Source of the DNA: Chlamydiales bacterium
Lineage (GTDB): Bacteria > Chlamydiota > Chlamydiia > Chlamydiales > JAACFD01
Length of the DNA stretch: 11,624 bases
Assembly: GCA_009937555.1 (NCBI GenBank)
Contig: JAACFD010000035.1
Coordinates: forward strand, 1-11,624
Direction of reading: 5' to 3'
The notes under the pieces are model-generated. The model was not told the origin of the DNA. It saw only the letters and a list, made by a program, of their open reading frames with translations, and ran no database searches. Position numbers and translations under genes: made by a program. Shown piece after piece: positions 7,058-11,624 of the stretch (position 1 is the stretch's first letter; the number at the start of each line of letters is the position of its first letter).

Positions 7058-8707
7058 ATGTGTTTTAGAGAGATTTTTAAGCTTTTAAGTAGTTACCTGA
7101 ATTTTTTAGGCCTAATACTTTTAGTTCCTTTTTCTGTTTCTTTGTATTTTCAATTTTTTACTTCAAGTGAAGCTCATCCTCAGGATCATTCAAGCCTTGC
7201 TTTTCTAGCTACCATTATCATCACATTTCTTCTAGCCTATGCTTTCAAATTTAGGTTTTCCAAACATGAAGAACGTAAAGTTTATAGAAGAGAAGGGCTT
7301 ATTTTAGTTGCCTTGATTTGGCTTTTTACAGGCTTTGTAGGGGCTCTTCCCTTTTATCTCAGTGGGACATTGAGCAACCCTGTAGACGCATACTTTGAGT
7401 CTATTTCAGGGTTAACAACAACAGGAGCTTCTGTTTTAAGTCCCAAAGCATATGACCCTGAAAGTGGTCAAGAAATGCCTATAGTAAGGAAAAGCTCAGT
7501 AGCCCCTTATGCAGAATACCGATACTATGGAACGGTAGCTCCTGTAAAAGATCCTAAGAGTGATACTAAAATGATAGAAGGTGTTGAAGCTGTGGGAAAA
7601 GCTCTTCTCTTTTGGCGTAGCTTAATGCAGTGGCTAGGAGGTATGGGGATTGTTGTTCTCTTTGTAGCAGTCTTGCCTGCCTTAGGTGTTGGAGGAAAGG
7701 TTTTATATTCAGCCGAGGTGCCAGGTCCAAATAAAGGAGGGGTGACCCCTAGAATTAAAGAAACGGCGTCTAAACTTTGGAGGCTTTACCTTTCTTTAAC
7801 ACTTTTTCAGGTTTTTTTATTGTATTTCACTAATGATCAGGTAGGTTGGTTTGATGCTATAACCGTGAGTTTTTCCAGCATATCAACAGGCGGTTTTTCG
7901 GTTAAGAACCAGAATATATCAGCTTATGGTAGCTATCATACAGAACTAATAGTTTTAATTTTTATGGTTTTAGGGGCCACTAATTTTAGTTTTTATTTTA
8001 ACCTTATCAAACGGAAGTTTGCTAGAGCTTTTACAGCTGAAATGGTGGTTTATATTCTTTCAATTCTTATTGGTGGTCTTGTAATAGCTTGCTATATTTA
8101 TGGAGATTCAAATACCTACTTGAATGGGGATTTACAAACCCTTGGATGGTTTGATAGCTTAAGGTTGGGAGTTTTTCAGCTTGTTTCAGCTCAAACTTCA
8201 ACAGGGTTTGTAACTACCAACTATGATTCTTGGCCTTATGCATGCCAGCTCTTGATGCTAGTTGCTATGTACTTTGGAGGAATGTCAGGGTCTACTGGCG
8301 GGGGGATTAAAGTTATTCGCTATGTAATGATTTTTAAGATTATCCAAAATAAGGTGGAGAAGATATATCGACCAGAGACAACTAAAGGAGCTGTTTTAGA
8401 AGGTCGTGTAATTGATGGTCAAGCCAGCTTAACCGTTCTGATCTATTTTGCTATTGTAATTGCCTTCTCTGCTCTTGGCACGTTATTATACACTCTTGAT
8501 AATATTGACCTTGAAACAGCTCTATCAGTTAGTACATGTATGATAAATAATATAGGTATTGCATTTCGTTCTGCTGGACCGACAGAATCTTTTGCTTTTC
8601 TATCTAATTTCTCAAAAATTATTTCTATAATATGGATGCTTCTTGGACGCTTAGAATTTTTTGCTCTTCTTGTGTTGTTCACCCCTTCTTTTTGGAAAAC
8701 GCGATAA
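7058..8707 (+). CDS. trkH: Trk potassium transporter membrane subunit TrkH
   Basis: A 549-residue inner-membrane K+ channel-like transporter with four M1-P-M2 repeats. It is longer than the usual 480-500 residues. The filter glycines are visible in LTTTGAS (G123), SSISTGGFS (about G278), AQTSTGF (G383) and TCMINNIG (G500). Other family marks are FWRSLMQWLGGMGI (185-198), FGGMSGSTGGGIKV (406-419) and the C-terminal LGRLEFFALLVLFTPSFWK (529-547). The extra length is largely an insertion at about 128-180 between filter 1 and the helix starting LLFWRSL; it is polar, rich in Tyr, Pro and Lys, and predicted periplasmic. ATG 7058 is 1 bp after the trkA stop (TGATATG) with no good SD, so translation is probably coupled. 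prmA begins in the trkH stop codon. Confidence 0.95.
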   Translation: MCFREIFKLLSSYLNFLGLILLVPFSVSLYFQFFTSSEAHPQDHSSLAFLATIIITFLLAYAFKFRFSKHEERKVYRREGLILVALIWLFTGFVGALPFYLSGTLSNPVDAYFESISGLTTTGASVLSPKAYDPESGQEMPIVRKSSVAPYAEYRYYGTVAPVKDPKSDTKMIEGVEAVGKALLFWRSLMQWLGGMGIVVLFVAVLPALGVGGKVLYSAEVPGPNKGGVTPRIKETASKLWRLYLSLTLFQVFLLYFTNDQVGWFDAITVSFSSISTGGFSVKNQNISAYGSYHTELIVLIFMVLGATNFSFYFNLIKRKFARAFTAEMVVYILSILIGGLVIACYIYGDSNTYLNGDLQTLGWFDSLRLGVFQLVSAQTSTGFVTTNYDSWPYACQLLMLVAMYFGGMSGSTGGGIKVIRYVMIFKIIQNKVEKIYRPETTKGAVLEGRVIDGQASLTVLIYFAIVIAFSALGTLLYTLDNIDLETALSVSTCMINNIGIAFRSAGPTESFAFLSNFSKIISIIWMLLGRLEFFALLVLFTPSFWKTR

Positions 8708-9495
8708 TGAAACTTTTCCATTTTGTCATTAATTTATCTTCAGATATTGATAAGGAAAAAATGCTCCTTTGTTTGCGCAAGTTAAATGCAACGGATTATT
8801 ATTTCAGTGAAACTCATGAAGGAGAAGCTATTGGGGGAATGATTCCAGAAAAATTAGGAGTGAGAGAAGCTTTAGAAGGTCTTGGAAGGCTTAGCACTTT
8901 TGAAGAATTCAGTATTGATTGGCGGCAGCAATGGGGGACTGATGCGCATACCCTTGACTTAGGAGGTGGATTTCAAGAGGTAAAACTTTATCCAGGCCCA
9001 GGGTTTGGAGATAGTGCTCACCCAACTACTCAGTTGATGCTTGAGCTTATGAAAAAAGAGGTAAAGGAAAAGCGTCTATTAGATATTGGCTGTGGGTCTG
9101 GAGTTTTAAGTTGTTGCGCACTATCACTGGGAGCACAATTTGTTTATGCTATAGATATTGATCCCCTGGCTACCAAGCACTGCAAGAGGAATTTAGAATT
9201 AAATCGCTTTCCTTCTAGTCGCTATGAAGTAGGGGACAAACTTTTTAATGAAGCCCCCTTCTTAGAGGCTACTCTTTTAATAAATATGATAGAATCAGAG
9301 CAAAGACAAGTTTTTGATCTTTATAAAGGCTATCTTTCTCATTTGCAGACTGTCATTCTTTCAGGAGTGTTAAAAGAAGATTTAGCAGCTTATGATAAAA
9401 GGTTGCTCTCTAAGTATTTTAAGAGTTCAGAATGGAGAGAAGTAGAGGTTTTAGAGAAAGGAATTTGGGTAGGAAAGGTCATAAAAAAAGCCTAG
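8707..9495 (+). CDS. prmA: Ribosomal protein L11 methyltransferase PrmA-like
   Basis: A 262-residue S-adenosylmethionine-dependent methyltransferase. A small N-terminal domain (about 1-75), the part that recognises L11 in PrmA, leads by a linker to a class I Rossmann domain. The PrmA hallmark PGPGFGDSAHPTTQLMLELM occupies 96-115, motif I LLDIGCGSG 124-132, the acidic end of strand 2 AIDIDP 148-153, and the post-motif LLINMI 190-195, where N193 replaces the more common NILA pattern. The protein is slightly shorter than the usual 290 or so residues because the N-terminal domain is trimmed. ATG 8707 shares its A with the last base of the trkH stop (TAATG), with GGAAAA 8 bases upstream; the in-frame ATG at 8632 lies deep in trkH and is rejected. 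The stop lies within the downstream hairpin. The family is sure; L11 as substrate is inferred. Confidence 0.88.
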   Translation: MKLFHFVINLSSDIDKEKMLLCLRKLNATDYYFSETHEGEAIGGMIPEKLGVREALEGLGRLSTFEEFSIDWRQQWGTDAHTLDLGGGFQEVKLYPGPGFGDSAHPTTQLMLELMKKEVKEKRLLDIGCGSGVLSCCALSLGAQFVYAIDIDPLATKHCKRNLELNRFPSSRYEVGDKLFNEAPFLEATLLINMIESEQRQVFDLYKGYLSHLQTVILSGVLKEDLAAYDKRLLSKYFKSSEWREVEVLEKGIWVGKVIKKA

Positions 9496-9519
9496 TGCAA
9501 CCAAAGTAACACTAGGCTT
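9488..9519 (-). terminator. Rho-independent terminator of groEL, shared with prmA
   Basis: A perfect 10-bp inverted repeat AAGCCTAGTG / CACTAGGCTT (9488-9497 and 9510-9519) with a 12-base loop. Read on the minus strand it is followed by a T7 run (9483-9489 as A on plus), which makes a strong terminator for groEL. Read on the plus strand the T-tract is weak (GTATTTAG), so it is at best a partial terminator for the trkA-trkH-prmA operon. The prmA TAG stop (9493-9495) lies in the left arm. Confidence 0.85.
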
Positions 9520-9555
9520 GTATTTAGCTATATGGCTAATAGAGAGTGAAGCAGC

Positions 9556-11226
9556 TTACATCATGCCGCCCATGCCTCCCATACCACCCATGCCGCCCAT
9601 ACCTCCCATGCCTCCCATGCCGCCTGGCATTTCTGGAGCAGAAGATTTAGGTGATGGCTTATCCGTCACAACAGCAGCTGTTGTGAGTAGTAAAGAAGCT
9701 ACAGAAGAAGCGTTAGTTAAGGCGCTTTTGGTAACTAAAACAGGGTCAATTACACCAGCTTTTATTAAATCCTCAAACTTATCTGTTAAGCCATTGTAGC
9801 CAACAGATCCTTTCTCAGCGGCAACTTTTTCAACAACAACATTTCCCTCTTTTCCACAGTTATTCGCAATAGCGCAAACAGGGGCTGTTGCAGCTTGTCT
9901 GATGATATTAACACCTATTGCAGCATCTCCTGAGAGTTTTAAGTCATCTAGTGCGCTAGATGCTCTTAAAAGAGCAACTCCGCCGCCAGGAATAATTCCT
10001 TCTAAAACAGCTGCTCTAGTTGCATGAAGAGCGTCTTCGACTCTATCTTTCTTTTCTTTCATTTCAGCTTCAGTAGCAGCTCCAACATGGATAACAGCTA
10101 CCCCACCAACAAGTCTAGCAAGTCTTTTCTCAAGATTTTCTTTTTCATAGTCAGAACTAGTGTTCTTGATTTCACTTCTAAGCTGCTGGGCTCTTTCTTC
10201 AATCGTTTTTTGATCTCCTTGGCCACTTACAACAGTGGTTTCATCTTTAGAGATTTTGATTGATTTTGCTTGGCCTAAGACTTCTGTACCAACTTCATCC
10301 AGCTTAAGGCCTGTTTCTTCAGTAACGACTGTAGCACCAGTTACGATAGCAAGATCTTGAAGCATAGCTTTCTTTCTATCTCCAAAGCCTGGAGCTTTTA
10401 CTGCACATACAGAAAGACCACCCTTTAACTTGTTTACTACTAGTGTTGCAAGAGCTTCTCCGTCTACGTCTTCAGCAACAATAAGTAGAGGTTTTTGTGC
10501 ATTTCCTAGAACTTTTTCTAAGAAAGGAACGATATCTTTTGCAGAGGAAAGCTTCTTATCAGTAATTAGAATTTGGCAATTATCTAGCTCTGTAGACATG
10601 CTGTCAGCATTAGTAATGAAGTATGGAGATAGATAGCCTTTGTCAAACTGCATACCTTCTACTACGTCTAGGTATGTTTCAATCCCTGTTGATTCATCAC
10701 ATGTGATAATTCCATCTTTACCCACTTTTTCCATAGCTTGAGCAATAGTGGCTCCAATTTCCTTATCATTATTGGCACTAATAGTAGCAATTTGTTGAAT
10801 TTCTTCATGAGTATTAATAGGAGAGGATAGGGAGTTTAATTTCTCAATAACCTTCTCAACAGCCTTCTCTATACCCTTTTTGATTTCCATAGGGTTGCAT
10901 CCTGCCATCACGCTTTTTACCCCTTGAGTAAAAATTGACTCAGCTAAAACAATTGCAGTAGTAGTTCCATCACCAGCTGTATCGGCTGTTTTAGAGGCTA
11001 CTTCCTTAACTATTTGTACACCTATATTTTCAAACTTATCTTTTAGCTCAATTTCTTTAGCTACAGAAACACCATCTTTTGTTGATGAAGGTGAGCCAAA
11101 TTCTTTACTAATAACAACATTTCTTCCTTTTGGACCTAGTGTTACTTTAACAGCTTTAGCAAGTGTTTGCACACCTTTCAGTAATTTTTTGATTGCAGTT
11201 TCTTTAAACTCAAGCATTTTGGTCAT
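9556..11226 (-). CDS. groEL: Chaperonin GroEL (Hsp60)
   Basis: A 556-residue ATP-dependent folding chaperonin forming cytosolic double rings with GroES. The nucleotide-site elements are intact: KVTLGPKGRNV (27-37), TKDGVSVAKE (49-58), the TADTAGDGTTTA stretch (80-91) with its catalytic Asp-Thr-Thr-Thr, and the late VEDALHATRAAVLEGIIPGGG segment (391-411) with Asp in the D398 region. This points to a functional canonical copy. Chlamydiae carry extra diverged GroEL paralogues without a partner groES, but this copy is next to groES and keeps the catalytic residues, so it is likely the main one. The C-terminal tail has seven GGM repeats and a final Met, longer than the four of E. coli. ATG 11226 has AAGGAG 8 bases upstream. 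groES is 28 bp upstream in the operon. Confidence 0.97.
   Translation of the reverse strand: MTKMLEFKETAIKKLLKGVQTLAKAVKVTLGPKGRNVVISKEFGSPSSTKDGVSVAKEIELKDKFENIGVQIVKEVASKTADTAGDGTTTAIVLAESIFTQGVKSVMAGCNPMEIKKGIEKAVEKVIEKLNSLSSPINTHEEIQQIATISANNDKEIGATIAQAMEKVGKDGIITCDESTGIETYLDVVEGMQFDKGYLSPYFITNADSMSTELDNCQILITDKKLSSAKDIVPFLEKVLGNAQKPLLIVAEDVDGEALATLVVNKLKGGLSVCAVKAPGFGDRKKAMLQDLAIVTGATVVTEETGLKLDEVGTEVLGQAKSIKISKDETTVVSGQGDQKTIEERAQQLRSEIKNTSSDYEKENLEKRLARLVGGVAVIHVGAATEAEMKEKKDRVEDALHATRAAVLEGIIPGGGVALLRASSALDDLKLSGDAAIGVNIIRQAATAPVCAIANNCGKEGNVVVEKVAAEKGSVGYNGLTDKFEDLIKAGVIDPVLVTKSALTNASSVASLLLTTAAVVTDKPSPKSSAPEMPGGMGGMGGMGGMGGMGGMGGMM
9562..9624 (-). repeat. groEL: Seven GGM codon repeats in the GroEL tail
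   Basis: Seven consecutive 9-base Gly-Gly-Met units encode the flexible tail that projects into the GroEL cavity. Glycine codons vary between units (GGC, GGA, GGT), so the repeat is kept at protein level while the DNA has diverged. Confidence 0.9.
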
Positions 11227-11233
11227 ATCTTTG

Positions 11234-11248
11234 TCTCCTTAAATTTAG
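11234..11248 (-). promoter_or_regulatory. groEL: groEL ribosome binding site with CTAAATTTA upstream box
   Basis: On the minus strand CTAAATTTA is directly followed by AGGAGA, 8 bases before ATG 11226. The same CTAAATTTA element precedes the SD of groES, giving matched translation-initiation regions. The in-frame Met4 (11217) is 17 bases from the SD and is therefore not the start. Confidence 0.6.
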
Positions 11249-11254
11249 TGTGTC

Positions 11255-11569
11255 TTAGTTTTCAATAATAGCAAGGATATCGGATTCTGAAACGACAAGA
11301 TACTCTTGACCATCATCAGCTTTTACTTCGTTTCCTGCATAGGAAGAAAATAAAACAGTTTGTCCTTCTTTTACGTTCATGGAAGTAAGGGTTCCATTTT
11401 TATCTCTTTTTCCTGGGCCAACTGCAATTACTGTTCCCTGTTGTGGTTTTTCTTTTGCAGAATCAGGAAGGATGATGCCACCCTTGGTGCTAGTTGCCTC
11501 AGATCTCTTTAAAAGAACACGATTCCCTAGAGGGCGAATGTGAGTTTTACTTGCCTTTGTTTGGCTCAT
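11255..11569 (-). CDS. groES: Co-chaperonin GroES (Hsp10)
   Basis: A 104-residue GroES that caps the GroEL ring in the heptameric lid. The IRPLGNRVLLKR strand (12-23) carries the usual PLGDRV motif with Asn replacing Asp. The mobile loop is EATSTKGGIILPDSAKEKPQ (25-44) and contains the GGIILP hydrophobic tripeptide that docks on GroEL. VIAVGPGKRDKNG (48-60) and VLFSSYAGNEV (72-82) are the remaining conserved strands, ending in SESDILAIIE. The N-terminus is about 8 residues longer than in E. coli (97 residues). ATG 11569 has AGGAG 6 bases upstream. It is the first gene of the groES-groEL operon, 28 bp before groEL. In chlamydiae this operon is repressed by HrcA at CIRCE; no CIRCE is seen in the 55 bases available. 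Confidence 0.96.
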   Translation of the reverse strand: MSQTKASKTHIRPLGNRVLLKRSEATSTKGGIILPDSAKEKPQQGTVIAVGPGKRDKNGTLTSMNVKEGQTVLFSSYAGNEVKADDGQEYLVVSESDILAIIEN

Positions 11570-11575
11570 GGTTCA

Positions 11576-11588
11576 CTCCTAAATTTAG
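11576..11588 (-). promoter_or_regulatory. groES: groES ribosome binding site with CTAAATTTA upstream box
   Basis: On the minus strand CTAAATTTA runs into AGGAG, which lies 6 bases before ATG 11569. It is nearly identical to the groEL initiation region. Confidence 0.6.
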
Positions 11589-11605
11589 AAGGTTAAAGTT
11601 GCATT

Positions 11606-11623
11606 TAACATATTAAAATGTTA
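11606..11623. other. Small A/T-rich inverted repeat upstream of groES
   Basis: TAACAT (11606-11611) and ATGTTA (11618-11623) form a 6-bp inverted repeat around a 6-base A/T spacer, 37 bases before the groES start. It does not match the CIRCE arms TTAGCACTC/GAGTGCTAA. It may be part of the groES promoter region, which is cut by the window edge, or chance in A/T-rich DNA. Confidence 0.25.
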
Positions 11624-11624
11624 G

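Noticed and set aside
9518..9799. Plus-strand frame with MPP repeats at the groEL 3' end
   Set aside because: The Pro-rich repeats are simply the antisense of the GGM codons in groEL.
11591..11605. Possible sigma-54 (-24/-12) site near groES, GG...TTGCA
   Set aside because: GG and GC are 8 bases apart and not 10, and the element points in the wrong direction for groES.
11570..11624. CIRCE/HrcA operator for groES
   Set aside because: No TTAGCACTC-N9-GAGTGCTAA-like repeat exists in the visible 55 bases; it could lie beyond the edge.

Overview
The window looks like a stretch of chromosome from a low-GC, obligately intracellular bacterium, most probably a member of the Chlamydiota outside the genus Chlamydia. 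The evidence is the sigma-54 gene (rpoN) lying directly beside a UvrD/PcrA helicase gene, an arrangement I recall from Chlamydia genomes, the A/T-rich housekeeping gene set, and general protein similarity. This is an inference from memory of gene order and was not confirmed by a search.

Layout. (1) 1-904, minus strand: the first 35 codons of a gene running off the left edge, preceded by an AAC(3)-fold N-acetyltransferase-like gene. This is the only accessory-looking part. (2) 952-1722, plus strand: a membrane protein of unknown function with an HExxH zinc-protease motif. It is divergent from the acetyltransferase and converges tail to tail on rpoN with an 8-bp overlap. (3) 1715-5526, minus strand: rpoN, preceded by uvrD/pcrA, with a 149-bp gap that carries a good promoter and a tiny SD-led leader ORF. 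(4) 5527-5703: a divergent promoter region. (5) 5704-9495, plus strand: a tight operon trkA-trkH-prmA, with a 1-bp gap and then a 1-bp overlap. It encodes a K+ uptake system (cytosolic RCK regulator plus membrane pore) and a ribosomal protein L11 methyltransferase. (6) 9488-9519: a 10-bp perfect hairpin that serves as the groEL terminator and contains the prmA stop codon. (7) 9556-11569, minus strand: the groES-groEL chaperonin operon, whose promoter and any CIRCE operator lie at or beyond the right edge.

Most of the window is ordinary housekeeping. The items most worth a second look are the left-edge acetyltransferase plus partial gene pair, the HExxH membrane protein, a roughly 50-residue insertion just after the first selectivity filter of TrkH, loss of Rossmann glycines in TrkA, and the rpoN leader mini-ORF. 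I see no convincing new multi-gene system fully contained here. No tRNA, rRNA, CRISPR array, IS element or phage gene is visible, and no gap between genes exceeds 300 bases.
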